Source: Dankookia rubra (GTDB lineage Bacteria > Pseudomonadota > Alphaproteobacteria > Acetobacterales > Acetobacteraceae). From it: DNA of 64,000 nucleotides. Under the pieces are notes generated by a model, which did not search any database, had not been told where the DNA came from, and was given only the letters and a program-made list of their open reading frames with translations. Shown here in pieces: positions 1 through 8,334 of this stretch (positions are counted from its first letter, which is position 1; each line of letters opens with the position of its first letter). The position numbers were made by a program, and so were the translations under genes. The stretch lies in contig NZ_SMSJ01000022.1 in the NCBI RefSeq assembly GCF_004355005.1, positions 17,025 to 81,024 of the forward strand, given 5' to 3'.

Positions 1-1
1 C

Positions 2-670
2 GCCCAGATGGTCCTGGAAATCAATGAAATGCAGCCCGACCCCGTCCGGCGCCGTCACCCGCCGCAGCTGCTGCAGCAGCGGCGCGATGTCCTCCCGCCG
101 GACATGCTCCAGGACCGCCTCGCTCACCACCAGGTCGACGGCTCCGTCCGGGATGCTGGCCAACGCCGCCGGCCCGCCGATCAGCAGGGTGGTGCCGCAG
201 CGGGCCAGCGCCGCGCCGCGGTCGGCGCAGCCGGTCAGGTCCGGCGCCGGCAGGCCCTGCGCCTGCGCCGCCGCCGCCGCCGCGCGATAGGGCGCGGGCG
301 CGGTGGGCGCGCTGTCCGCCGGGTCCACGTACCAGATCCGCCGCGCGCCGAGCCCGGCGAGGACCGGCGCGCGGACCACCATGGCGCCCGGCCCGATCTC
401 CAGCACCGTGCGCGGGCGGCGGCCGATCACCGCTTCCGCCCGCTGCATCCAGCCGGCCGGCGTGCCGACCAGCTTGGCCGGGACGGTGGCCTCGAAGGAC
501 GGCCGGGCCAGCCCGAAGGCCCGCGCCCGGGCGCCGTGGATGCCGAGCGCGGCGAGCCCAAGCTTCAGCCCGAGCTTCGCCCACCACGGCACCGGGGCAC
601 CGCGGGCCAGCCCTGGCGGCGCCGGCACGATCCGGTTCGGCGTCGCCGCTTTCTCCGTGCGCTGTTCCAT
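2..670 (-). CDS. class I SAM-dependent methyltransferase (C-terminus cut by window edge)
   Basis: The first 223 codons of a gene that continues past the left edge. After a basic, Pro-rich N-terminus the translation shows the SAM-binding motif I VLEIGPGAMVV near residue 78, an acidic motif at the end of the next strand (RRIWYVDPADS), and further on DLVVSEAVLEHV followed by LLQQLRRVTAPDG. These match motifs I, II/III and post-III of Rossmann-fold methyltransferases of the Methyltransf_11 type. The ATG at 670-668 is the first in-frame Met. The substrate cannot be told. The gene is divergent from the amidohydrolase to the right, with 378 bp between them. Confidence 0.75.
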   Translation of the reverse strand, partial: MEQRTEKAATPNRIVPAPPGLARGAPVPWWAKLGLKLGLAALGIHGARARAFGLARPSFEATVPAKLVGTPAGWMQRAEAVIGRRPRTVLEIGPGAMVVRAPVLAGLGARRIWYVDPADSAPTAPAPYRAAAAAAQAQGLPAPDLTGCADRGAALARCGTTLLIGGPAALASIPDGAVDLVVSEAVLEHVRREDIAPLLQQLRRVTAPDGVGLHFIDFQDHLG

Positions 671-899
671 GGGGTTCCGGCTGCTGCCTCCTCGGCGTCC
701 AGGCATAGTGCAGATGAAGCCGGGGCGGAAACGCCCCGGTGCGGCAATCCGATCCCGGAAGACCGCACGAGGCGGCGACCGCGGCCCGTCGCCGCGCCGG
801 TCCCCTGCCGCCGGCCATCGCGCCCCGGCCGCCTTACCGGAAGATGACCGGGGCCCGCCGCGCGCCATGGCCGGGAAGCGGCCCTGCCACCCGCCCGCG

Positions 900-1040
900 A
901 TGCGGCTGCGCCATGTACCGGACCTGCGGCACCGCCGTATACCGGAGATGCGGCTGCGCCGTACATCCAGGGTGCGGCGCGCCAGGTACCCGACACGCGG
1001 CTGCGCCAGGCACCAGACATGCGGCTGCACCGCGGGCAGG
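900..1040. repeat. 24-bp imperfect tandem repeat, about 5.5 units
   Basis: Successive units at 900-923, 924-947, 948-971, 972-994 and 995-1018, plus a partial unit from 1019, share a core close to ATGCGGCTGCGCC followed by a more variable GTACC-GGAC half. The period is 24 bp with one 23-bp unit. The array ends at the Shine-Dalgarno of the following M20 amidohydrolase gene. The rest of the 671-1048 gap shows nothing else I can name. No surrounding frame gives a convincing protein, so I treat the array as non-coding. Confidence 0.75.
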
Positions 1041-1048
1041 AGAGCGAA

Positions 1049-2221
1049 TTGACCCCGATCGAGCATATCCGCCGCTACCAGGACCAGCTGGCCGCCTGGC
1101 GGCGCGACTTCCACGCCCATCCCGAGACCGGCTTCGAGGAGCACCGCACCGCCGCCCTGGTCGCCGAGCGGCTGGAAAGCTGGGGCATCGAGGTGCATCG
1201 CGGCATCGGCCGCACCGGCGTGGTCGGCGTGCTGCGCTCGGGCCGCGGCAACCGCGCGGTCGGGCTGCGGGCCGACATGGACGCGCTCGACATGCCGGAG
1301 GCCAACAGCTTCGCGCATGCCTCGACCATCCCCGGCAAGATGCATGGCTGCGGCCATGACGGGCACACCACCATGCTGCTCGGCGCCGCGCGCTACCTGG
1401 CGGAGACCAGGGCCTTCGACGGCACCGTCCACTTCATCTTCCAGCCGGCCGAGGAGGGCCAGGGCGGCGCCCAGGCGATGATCGCCGAGGGGCTGTTCGA
1501 GCGCTTCCCCTGCGACACCGTCTACGGCCTGCACAACCGCCCCGGCATGCCGGTCGGGCACTACGGCATCCGCGAGGGCGCGATGATGGCCGGCTGCGCC
1601 TTCTTCGACCTGGCCATCCGCGGCAAGGGCGGCCATGCCGCGCGGCCGGAGGCGACCGTCGATCCCGTGGTCTGCGGCGCCCAGGTGATCTCCGCCTGGC
1701 AGAGCATCGTCGGCCGCAACGTCGCGCCCTACGACACCGCCGTCATCAGCGTGACGGGCTTCGAGGCCGGCACCGCCTACAACGTGATCCCCGAGCGCGT
1801 CGCGCTGCGCGGCACGGTGCGCGCCTTCCGCACCGAGACCATGCGGCTGCTGGAGACGCGGATGCGGGCGCTCGCCACCAGTATCGCCGCCGGCTTCGGC
1901 GCCACCGCCGAGCTCGACTTCCGCGAGATCACCGTCCCCGTGGTCAACAGCCCGGAGCAGGCCGCGCTGATCGCCGACGCCGCCGCCGCCATGGTGGGCG
2001 AGCCGCATGTCGATCGCGCCCGCGTCGCCGCCATGGGCTCCGAGGATTTCTCCTACATGCTGGCCGAGCGCCCCGGCGCCTATATCCTGGTCGGCAACGG
2101 CGACGGCCCGGGAAGCTGCGAGGTGCACAATCCCGGCTACGACTTCAACGATGCGGCGATCCCCTATGGCGCCGGCATCCTGGCCGCGGTGGTCGAGCGG
2201 GAAATGCCGCAATCGGCCTGA
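1049..2221 (+). CDS. M20 family metallopeptidase / amidohydrolase (hippurate hydrolase-like)
   Basis: A 390-residue protein of the M20D amidohydrolase family (hippurate hydrolase, IAA-amino acid hydrolase, HipO-like), zinc or manganese enzymes that split N-acyl amino acids. The catalytic Asp region (GLRADMDALDMPE), metal-binding CGHDGHTTMLLG, the Glu pair QPAEEGQGGAQ, GLHNRPGMPVG and the late HNPGYDFND are all present. I start at TTG 1049 because CAGGAGAG lies just upstream at 1039-1044. The in-frame ATG at 1019 falls inside the 24-bp repeat array and has no ribosome binding site. No signal peptide, so cytosolic. It may be co-transcribed with the binding-protein gene that follows 104 bp later. 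Confidence 0.88.
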   Translation: MTPIEHIRRYQDQLAAWRRDFHAHPETGFEEHRTAALVAERLESWGIEVHRGIGRTGVVGVLRSGRGNRAVGLRADMDALDMPEANSFAHASTIPGKMHGCGHDGHTTMLLGAARYLAETRAFDGTVHFIFQPAEEGQGGAQAMIAEGLFERFPCDTVYGLHNRPGMPVGHYGIREGAMMAGCAFFDLAIRGKGGHAARPEATVDPVVCGAQVISAWQSIVGRNVAPYDTAVISVTGFEAGTAYNVIPERVALRGTVRAFRTETMRLLETRMRALATSIAAGFGATAELDFREITVPVVNSPEQAALIADAAAAMVGEPHVDRARVAAMGSEDFSYMLAERPGAYILVGNGDGPGSCEVHNPGYDFNDAAIPYGAGILAAVVEREMPQSA

Positions 2222-2325
2222 TCACAGCCTGCGGCGCGGCGGCGGGTTTTCCCGCTGCTGCCGGAGCGCCGCGCTAGCCTTCCCCCGTGAGGCGGCAGCA
2301 AGCCGCCCGCGGGAGGCTAACAACC

Positions 2326-3684
2326 ATGACCAGATACGAGGTGACGCGGCGCGCGGCGCTGCGGGCGGGCGTGGCAGGCGTGGCCGGGGCCACGCTGCCG
2401 GTCTTCAACGTGCAGGCCCAGAACTCGGCCGGCGTGCTGCGCTGCGCCTTCTGGGAACACTGGGTGCCCGCCGGCAACGACATCATCCGCGAACTCTGCG
2501 AGGAATGGGGCGCGAAGAACCGGGTCGAGGTGAAGATCGACCGCCTGGTCTCCGCCGGCAACCAGATCCTGCTGACCATCGCGTCGGAAGCGCAGTCGCG
2601 CAGCGGCCACGACATCATCGCCATGCCGACCTGGGAGCCCTCCTCCCATGCCCGGCTGCTGGAGCCGGTGGACGACGTGGTCGGCCGGCTGCAGAAGAAG
2701 TACGGCGCCATCACCCCGGCCGCCGAATACCTGGCGAAGCGCGAAGGCGCCTGGCGCGCCGTGCCCGCCGTCGCCGGCACCCAGACCAAGCCGCCCTGCA
2801 TCCGCTACGACCTGTTCCAGCAACATGCCGGGATCGACATCCGCGCGATGTGGCCGGCCAAGCCGGAGCGTGGCCCGGGCGCCGATACCTGGAACTGGGA
2901 TACCTTCCTCAAGGCGGCGGAGAAGTGCAACGCCGCCGGCTATCCCTTCGCCCTGCCGATGGGCCAGTACTCCGACGCGGTGGACTGGGTCGGCGCGCTG
3001 TTCCGCAGCTTCGGCGCCAGCATGATGGATGCCGAGGGGCAGGTGACCATCCGCGGCAACGACAAGCTGAAGCAGGCGACCGAATATGTCATCCGGCTCT
3101 CGAAGCAACTGCCGGACGACGTCTGGGCCTGGGACGACGCTTCCAACAACCGCGCGCTCATCTCCGGCAAGTCGGCGCTGATCTTCAACCCGCCCTCGGC
3201 CTGGGCGGTCGCCAAGCGGGACGCGCCGCAGGTCGCCGAGAAATCCTGGTACGCGCCCTTCCCGGCCGGGCCGGAGGGCCGCTTCACGCCCTTCCTGCCG
3301 TATTTCTGGGGCATCTGGAGCTTCTCGAAGAACAAGACGGCGGCGAAGTCGCTGCTGGAATTCCTGTCCGACCGCAGCAGCGCCGAACGGCAGTCGACCG
3401 CGACCAACGGCTACGACCTGCCGCCCTTCCAGAGCATGTCCGACTTCAAGGTCTGGGAAACCGAGGGGCCGCCGGCCGGCTTCGCCTTCAATTACCCGGA
3501 CAAGCCGCACCAGCAGGCGCAGCTGACGGTGGCCTTCGCCCCGGCGCCGGCGGAGACGGCGGTGCAGGCCTATGTCCAGGCGGTCAACACCAAGATGATC
3601 GCCCGCATCGCCCAGGGCGGCCAGAGCATGGCAGAGGCGATGGGCTGGGCCGAGGGCGAGCTGCGGAATTTCGCCCGCGGCTGA
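2326..3684 (+). CDS. extracellular solute-binding protein, ABC family 1
   Basis: A 452-residue periplasmic binding protein of the family 1 type (sugar or oligosaccharide-like). The N-terminus has a twin-arginine-like signal (TRRAALRAG, hydrophobic stretch, then VQAQ). Start ATG 2326 follows GGGAGG at 2311-2316. The GTG at 2287 is also in frame but would add 13 residues before the signal. No permease or ATPase gene lies nearby, so its transporter is elsewhere or it acts alone. The ligand cannot be read from the sequence. The amidohydrolase upstream could act on an imported amide, but that is only a suggestion from position. Confidence 0.8.
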   Translation: MTRYEVTRRAALRAGVAGVAGATLPVFNVQAQNSAGVLRCAFWEHWVPAGNDIIRELCEEWGAKNRVEVKIDRLVSAGNQILLTIASEAQSRSGHDIIAMPTWEPSSHARLLEPVDDVVGRLQKKYGAITPAAEYLAKREGAWRAVPAVAGTQTKPPCIRYDLFQQHAGIDIRAMWPAKPERGPGADTWNWDTFLKAAEKCNAAGYPFALPMGQYSDAVDWVGALFRSFGASMMDAEGQVTIRGNDKLKQATEYVIRLSKQLPDDVWAWDDASNNRALISGKSALIFNPPSAWAVAKRDAPQVAEKSWYAPFPAGPEGRFTPFLPYFWGIWSFSKNKTAAKSLLEFLSDRSSAERQSTATNGYDLPPFQSMSDFKVWETEGPPAGFAFNYPDKPHQQAQLTVAFAPAPAETAVQAYVQAVNTKMIARIAQGGQSMAEAMGWAEGELRNFARG

Positions 3685-3792
3685 GGCGGCAAGGCCGGGG
3701 AGAAGCCATTCTCCCCGGACCCCTCTTCCGTTTCTCCGGGCCGGCACGCGTTGCGCGGCCCGGAGGGAATGCCCTTCCCGCCCCGACCTTGC
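3685..3792 (+). repeat. dispersed intergenic hairpin repeat, copy A
   Basis: Fills the gap between two convergent genes. Starting 10 nt after the stop at 3684 there is a perfect 10-bp stem, CCGGGGAGAA at 3695-3704 with TTCTCCCCGG at 3709-3718. A second stem follows, CTCCGGGCC at 3734-3742 with GGCCCGGAG at 3755-3763. The element opens with GGCAAGG (3688-3694) and closes with CCTTGCC (3786-3792), a short terminal inverted repeat. Related to the copies near 14.9, 57.1, 61.2 and 62.4 kb. Possibly a bidirectional terminator. Confidence 0.75.
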
Positions 3793-5397
3793 CTATTTCG
3801 CCAGATACGCCTTCGCCAGGGCGATCTCCGGCCGCGGCGTGTCGGCCGCCTCGGTCAGCTGCAGCAGCTTGCGGTAGTGCGCCGCCGCCTTCTCCGCATC
3901 GCCCGCGGCCGCCGCCGCCTTCGCCGCGCCGGCGAAGCCGCGGAAGCGGTTCGGCTCGCGCTGCTGCGACGCCTCGTATTCCCGCAGCGCCGCCGCCGGC
4001 TGCCCGGCTTCCAGCAGCATGTCGCCCAGCAGCTCGCGCGCCGGCAGCACGCGGCCGGGGGTGACGATGTGCTTCTCGTTGCGGTCCTCGAGGTCGGCGG
4101 CCTCCCGCATCAGGGCCAGGCCTGCGTCCTTCCTGTCCTGCGCGAAGGCGATCCAGGCGGCGACGGCCTTCTGCTGCACCGCCACCTCCCGCGCCCAATA
4201 GGCGTTGCCGGCCTCCGTCAGCCGCTGCTGCTCGGCCGCCAGCGCCGCCGCGCCCTGGCCGGCGGCGGCGAGGTCGCCGGCGCGCGCGGCGCCGAGCGCC
4301 CTGGCGAAGGTGGTGATGGCCTCCGGCGCATAAGCGGCGCTGCCGGCCGGCGGCACCAGCGCCTGGGCCGCGGGCCAGTCGCCGCGCTCGAGCGCGAGGC
4401 GCGCCGGGATCGCCGCCATGGCATAGGCCGCCGCCGCCGGGGCCGGACCCGGCGCCTTCACCTGCCGCACCGCGTCGAAGGCGGCGCGCGCGGCGGCGTC
4501 GCGGCCGAGCTGCAGCTCGGCATAGACCGCATAGTCGCTGGCGTGCCAGGCCTCGCCGAAGTCGCCGGCCCGGCTGGCGACGGCGAAGGAGCGCTGGTTG
4601 GTCGACGCCGAATCCGTCCAGGCGCCGACCCGGGTGAAGATGTGGGACGGCATGTGCAGCGCATGCGGCGCGTCGGGCGCGAGTCCGGCATATTTCCGCG
4701 CGGCCGTCAGCCCCTGCGCCGCGATCGGCGGCGCGTCGTAGACGTGGATGAGGTAGTGCGCGACGCCGGGATGGTCGGGGTACTTGGCGAATTCCTTCTC
4801 GAGGATCGCCGCCGAGCGCGCATAGGCGGCATAGGTCTGGTCGGCCTGCGACTGCGTGCCGGCGATGTAGAGCGCGCTGAAGATCTGCGCCTCGTCGTCC
4901 TCGGGGTAGCGGGCGGCCAAGGCCTCGAAGGCCTTGGCGCGGCTGGCCTGGCGGTCGCGTTCCGGGCGGCTGGCGAAGTCCTGGTAATAGGCCGCGACCG
5001 CCTCGATGTAGTCGCGCTCCCGCTGCGTCCTGGCACCGGTGGCGCGGCCGTGCTCGATCGCCGCCTGCGCCAGCTCGGCGCCCTTCGGCGTGGCGCCGAC
5101 GCCGGCCAGGGCATTCAGCATGAGCGTCGATGCGATGCCCCAGTCGGCGACGGCGCAGCCGGGGTCCTTGGCCAGCGCGGCGCGGAAGGCGGCCTCCCCG
5201 GCGGGGAACCAGAAGGAATGCAGCATCGCCACGCCGCGGGTCAGGTCGGCCTGCGCCGCCGGGGTGCAGGAATTGGCGAAGGCGACGGTGCCGACCTTCT
5301 CGGCGGGCGCATGCGCATGGTCGTGCTGGGCGAAGGCGCCGCCGGGCGCAAGCAGCAGCGGGGCGGCGAGCAGGGCAGCGAAGCGGCGCGGTGTCAT
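3793..5397 (-). CDS. secreted tetratricopeptide-repeat protein
   Basis: A 534-residue protein with a cleavable signal peptide (MTPRRFAALLAAPLLLAPGG, then AFAQ). The mature protein begins with the His-rich stretch HDHAHAPAEK, which could bind metal. Alpha-helical repeats follow, rich in Ala and Leu, with the TPR spacing of small and aromatic residues (for example WFPAGEAAFRAALAKDP and the C-terminal AAALREYEASQQREPNRFRG). HMPSHIFTRVGAW and HYLIHVYDAPP are well-defined internal motifs of this uncharacterised family. Role unknown; probably periplasmic. The stop abuts repeat copy A, and the gene converges with the binding-protein gene at 2326-3684. Confidence 0.75.
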   Translation of the reverse strand: MTPRRFAALLAAPLLLAPGGAFAQHDHAHAPAEKVGTVAFANSCTPAAQADLTRGVAMLHSFWFPAGEAAFRAALAKDPGCAVADWGIASTLMLNALAGVGATPKGAELAQAAIEHGRATGARTQRERDYIEAVAAYYQDFASRPERDRQASRAKAFEALAARYPEDDEAQIFSALYIAGTQSQADQTYAAYARSAAILEKEFAKYPDHPGVAHYLIHVYDAPPIAAQGLTAARKYAGLAPDAPHALHMPSHIFTRVGAWTDSASTNQRSFAVASRAGDFGEAWHASDYAVYAELQLGRDAAARAAFDAVRQVKAPGPAPAAAAYAMAAIPARLALERGDWPAAQALVPPAGSAAYAPEAITTFARALGAARAGDLAAAGQGAAALAAEQQRLTEAGNAYWAREVAVQQKAVAAWIAFAQDRKDAGLALMREAADLEDRNEKHIVTPGRVLPARELLGDMLLEAGQPAAALREYEASQQREPNRFRGFAGAAKAAAAAGDAEKAAAHYRKLLQLTEAADTPRPEIALAKAYLAK

Positions 5398-5470
5398 GGC
5401 GTTTCTCCCACGGCTCGACTTGGCGCGGCGAGCCTACACGAGCACGCGTCGCAACCGCCAGGGTCTCGAC

Positions 5471-5494
5471 GGCCGGCGCCGCGCGGCGCCGGCC
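5471..5494 (-). terminator. perfect GC palindrome downstream of the branched-chain-type binding protein
   Basis: A 24-bp perfect inverted repeat, GGCCGGCGCCGC followed directly by its reverse complement, lies 9 bp beyond the stop of the minus-strand gene ending at 5504. It is placed like a transcription terminator, although no U-tract is visible. Confidence 0.5.
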
Positions 5495-5503
5495 CGACGG
5501 AGG

Positions 5504-6721
5504 TCACGCCAGCGGGCAGCCGCCCTCCGCCATCGGCCGGAAGGCCTGGTCGCCGGGAACGCTGGCCAGCACCTTGTAGTAGTCCCAGGGGCCCTTGCTT
5601 TCGGCCGGCGACTTCACTTCCAGCAGGTAGGCGGGATGGAGCTTCCGCCCATCCGCGCGGATCGTGCCCGGGCCGAAGGCGTCGTCGTCGCAGGGCATCG
5701 CCTTCATCCGCGCCACCGCCGCGGCGCCATCCGCCTTCGCCGCGGCGGCGCCCATGGCGGCGGCCGCCTTCAGGTAGTGCAGCGTCGCGGCGTAGCAGCC
5801 GGCCTGCACCATGGTCGGCGGCGGCGCGTTGAAGTTCTGCTTCAGCCGCCTGGTCAGGGCGCGGGTGCGGTCGCTGACGTCCCAATAGAAGCTTTCGGAA
5901 CAGACCAGCCCCTTGGCCGCCTCGAGGCCCATCGAATGCACCTCGGAGATGAAGAGGATCAGCGCCGCCAGCTTCTGCCCGCGCTTCTGGATGCCGAACT
6001 CGGCCGCCTGCTTCACGCAGTTCACCAGGTCCGTGCCGCCGGCGGCGATGCCGATGACCTTGGCCCGGCTCGCCTGCGCCCGCAGCAGGAAGGCGGAGAA
6101 GTCCGTGGTGCCGGGGAAGGGGAAGCGGGCATTGCCCAGGATCTTGCCGCCCTCGGCGCCGATGATCTTGCCGCCCTCGGCCTCCATCGAGGTGCCGAAG
6201 GCATAGTCGGCGGTGACGAAGAACCAGGTATCGCCGCCTCCGCGCGTCATCGCCCGCGCGGTCGAGTTCGCCAGCATCCAGGTGTCGTAGGTCCACTGCA
6301 CCGTGTTCGGGCTGCACTGCGCGCCGGTGAGCTCCGCCGTGCCGGGCGCGCTGGCCAGGAAGACCTTGTTCTTCTCCCGCACCACGCCGTTCACGGCGAG
6401 GGCGGCGGAGGAGGCGGGGACGTCGATCAGCGCGTCGATGCCGTCGCGGTCCAGCCATTGCCGGGCGATGTTGGTGGCGAGGTCGGGCTTGTTCTGGTGG
6501 TCGGCGGCGACGAGGTCGACCTTCAGTCCCAGCGCCGCCGCGTCCTGGATCGCCTGCCGCACCGCCAGCACCGAATTCGGCCCGGACAGGTCGGCGAAGG
6601 GCCCGCTCATGTCGGAGATGATGCCGAGCCGGATGGTCTGCTGCGCCTGGGCGCGCGCCATCCGCGGCAGCGCGCCGAATGTCGCGCCGCCGAGCAGCAG
6701 CGCGCGTCGATCGAGTATCAT
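5504..6721 (-). CDS. branched-chain amino acid-type ABC substrate-binding protein (LivK-like)
   Basis: A 405-residue periplasmic binding protein of Peripla_BP_6 type. The signal sequence (MILDRRALLLGGATFGALPR, then MARAQ) is followed by the family signature TIRLGIISDMSGPFADLSGP near residue 29 and by IDVPASSAALAVNGVVREKNK and YDTWMLANSTARAM further on. Such proteins feed Liv-type ABC importers with amino acids, amides or aromatic acids. No permease or ATPase gene is adjacent. Start ATG 6721 gives a signal peptide of ordinary length. Confidence 0.85.
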   Translation of the reverse strand: MILDRRALLLGGATFGALPRMARAQAQQTIRLGIISDMSGPFADLSGPNSVLAVRQAIQDAAALGLKVDLVAADHQNKPDLATNIARQWLDRDGIDALIDVPASSAALAVNGVVREKNKVFLASAPGTAELTGAQCSPNTVQWTYDTWMLANSTARAMTRGGGDTWFFVTADYAFGTSMEAEGGKIIGAEGGKILGNARFPFPGTTDFSAFLLRAQASRAKVIGIAAGGTDLVNCVKQAAEFGIQKRGQKLAALILFISEVHSMGLEAAKGLVCSESFYWDVSDRTRALTRRLKQNFNAPPPTMVQAGCYAATLHYLKAAAAMGAAAAKADGAAAVARMKAMPCDDDAFGPGTIRADGRKLHPAYLLEVKSPAESKGPWDYYKVLASVPGDQAFRPMAEGGCPLA

Positions 6722-6825
6722 TGGTCGTTCCCCCCGGCGGCACGACGAGCCGAGGGCGCCGCCGCCGCGCGGCGCCCCCGGCGAAGCGCGATCCGAACTC
6801 AGGCCCGCGCGCCATCCCCTGGGGT

Positions 6826-6850
6826 CCCCGCGAAGCCCTGCTTCGCGGGG
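6826..6850 (-). terminator. 11-bp perfect hairpin between a binding-protein gene and a cupin gene
   Basis: CCCCGCGAAGC at 6826-6836 pairs fully with GCTTCGCGGGG at 6840-6850 around a 3-nt loop. It lies 28 bp beyond the cupin stop (6879, minus strand) and upstream of the LivK-like gene, so it may end cupin transcripts. Confidence 0.6.
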
Positions 6851-6878
6851 TGGGGCGGCGCTGCGGCCATCGGTTCGC

Positions 6879-7301
6879 TCAGCCCATGCCGGGCGGCGGC
6901 TCGCAGGGCGTGGTGCCCATCGGCCCGGGGACCGAGAGCTCGAGGATCTCGACGTCGTCCGAGGTGGCGATCTCGTTGTGCTTCATCTCGCCGGGGATCA
7001 GGCCGCTGTCGCCCGCTTCCATGCGGTGCTGCGAGCCGTCCTCGAATTCCAGCGTGACCCAGCCCTTCAGCACGTAGATGAACTGCGCCTGGCAATGGTG
7101 CACGTGCCAGCCGGTCGGCTCGGTCATGCCGGTGACGGCTTCCATCACCTGCGCCCGCACCGCGCCGTCGGTGGCATCCGCCACGCCGAGGTCGCGGTAC
7201 TTGAAGAAGCGTCGGCGGCCGGCGACCAGCGGGCTGTCCGCCTTCTTGGTGATCTTCAGCTTGAAGCCTGGGCGCGCGGCGCCCGGAACGCTGCCATCCA
7301 T
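6879..7301 (-). CDS. cupin-domain protein
   Basis: A 140-residue single-domain cupin. The conserved metal-site motif appears as GWHVHHCQAQFIYVLKGW near residues 72-90, and the second cupin motif as AGDSGLIPGEMKHNE near 105-120. ATG 7301 is chosen because GCAGGAGGATGTTCC immediately precedes it, a near-perfect ribosome binding site; longer in-frame readings upstream have no such support. Function unknown: could be a small oxygenase, isomerase or sensor. The hairpin at 6826-6850 probably terminates it. Confidence 0.85.
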   Translation of the reverse strand: MDGSVPGAARPGFKLKITKKADSPLVAGRRRFFKYRDLGVADATDGAVRAQVMEAVTGMTEPTGWHVHHCQAQFIYVLKGWVTLEFEDGSQHRMEAGDSGLIPGEMKHNEIATSDDVEILELSVPGPMGTTPCEPPPGMG

Positions 7302-7490
7302 GGAACATCCTCCTGCGGTGTCTGCGCACCGGTCCGGAAAGGCTACACCCGCCGCCGGCGGCGGCAAGCGGATTTCCCGCGCGCCGGCCGGCCGCCGCTG
7401 CGCTACAGCGGGTCGCGTCCGGATCTGGCCGCCCATCCGCCCGCGGCGCGAAGCCACGCCCCCAGCCCTGCCCCACCCGGAGTTCCCGAC

Positions 7491-7931
7491 TTGTCCCTCC
7501 GCCGCCCCAGCCTGGTCCTTTCCCTCCTGCTCGCCCTGCCGTTCCTCTCCGGGCCGGCCCTGGCCGGCGACCTCCTGGTCACCCTGCGCGACGTCGCCTC
7601 GGCCGAGGGCATGGTCCGCGTCGCCGCCTGCCCGCCGGACGGCTATCCGGAGGGCACCTGCCGCTTCATCGCCCGCGCCCCGGCCCGCCTCGGCCCGATG
7701 CAGTTCCGCATCAGCGGCCTGCCGGAAGGGCGCTTCGGCGTTTCCGCCTATCACGACGCCGATGCGGATGGCCGGCTGGGCAAGGACTGGCTCGGCCGTC
7801 CGACCGAGGCGGTGGGCTTCGGCAACGACGCGCCGATCGGCCGCTTCGGTCCGCCGGACTTCGATGCGGCCAGCATCGCCATTCCCGCCACCGGGGAGGT
7901 CCGCACGGTGGTGACGCTGCGCTACCGCTGA
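7491..7931 (+). CDS. DUF2141 domain secreted protein
   Basis: A 146-residue protein with a signal peptide (SLVLSLLLALPFLSGPALAG) followed by a DUF2141 domain: GDLLVTLRDVASAEGMVRVA, a Cys pair (AACPPDGYPEGTCRF), FRISGLPEGRFGVSAYHDAD and PTEAVGFGNDAP. The family is uncharacterised and exported. The only start that places the signal at the N-terminus is TTG 7491, with CCGGAG 8 nt upstream. The two Cys may form a disulfide. Divergent from the cupin gene, with a 189-bp gap. Confidence 0.75.
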   Translation: MSLRRPSLVLSLLLALPFLSGPALAGDLLVTLRDVASAEGMVRVAACPPDGYPEGTCRFIARAPARLGPMQFRISGLPEGRFGVSAYHDADADGRLGKDWLGRPTEAVGFGNDAPIGRFGPPDFDAASIAIPATGEVRTVVTLRYR

Positions 7932-7937
7932 GCTCGG

Positions 7938-7970
7938 CCAGGGTCCCGCGAGGGTGGACCCCGGCCCTGG
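7938..7970 (+). terminator. hairpin after the DUF2141 gene
   Basis: CCAGGG at 7938-7943 pairs with CCCTGG at 7965-7970, with an inner GTCC/GGAC pairing. It starts 6 bp after the stop at 7931. No U-tract. Confidence 0.45.
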
Positions 7971-8219
7971 AGCCCGTTCCGCCGCCGCCGCCCCGGCAGG
8001 CGATCCCGGGCGGCGGTCCGCCGATGCCGCGCATGGCCGGCCAGGCCCGCCCGGGGCATGCGGCGTCGCTGTCCCGGGTGGCCGCCGCCGGGCATCCCCC
8101 GGACCCGGCCCATCGAGCCGGGGCACCCGCCGGCAGGACGGTCGCGGCCCTGCCCCGGGACCGCCACCGCGCAAAGGCGCCGGGCGGCACCAGGGTCACA
8201 GGTCCCGGCTTTCTCGCCG

Positions 8220-8275
8220 CAAAAGCAAATATGATAGCATTGATGCATTCCTTGGTATGATTATCGCCCTCAAGT
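8220..8275 (+). promoter_or_regulatory. AT-rich island ahead of an orphan receiver-like gene
   Basis: The 403-bp gap 7932-8334 is GC-rich and featureless apart from the terminator hairpin and this short stretch, which is much richer in A and T than its surroundings (AAAAGCAAATATGATAGC and TTGGTATGATTATC). It probably contains the promoter of the gene starting at 8335, but I cannot place a convincing -35/-10 pair. Confidence 0.4.
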
Positions 8276-8334
8276 TGCGCGACCGTGCCGGGACCAGACC
8301 CGCCCGGCGATACGTGTCCCAGGGTACCCGGTCC

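Noticed and set aside
900-1040. CRISPR array
   Set aside because: The units are contiguous without unique spacers and only 24 bp long, and no cas genes are near.
6303-7490. A long plus-strand frame reading into the DUF2141 gene
   Set aside because: It is antisense to the LivK-like and cupin genes; only the part after TTG 7491 has a signal peptide and domain match.
7932-8334. A minus-strand small gene in the gap
   Set aside because: The candidate translation is Arg/Gly/Pro-rich with no conserved pattern, and the starts lack ribosome binding sites.
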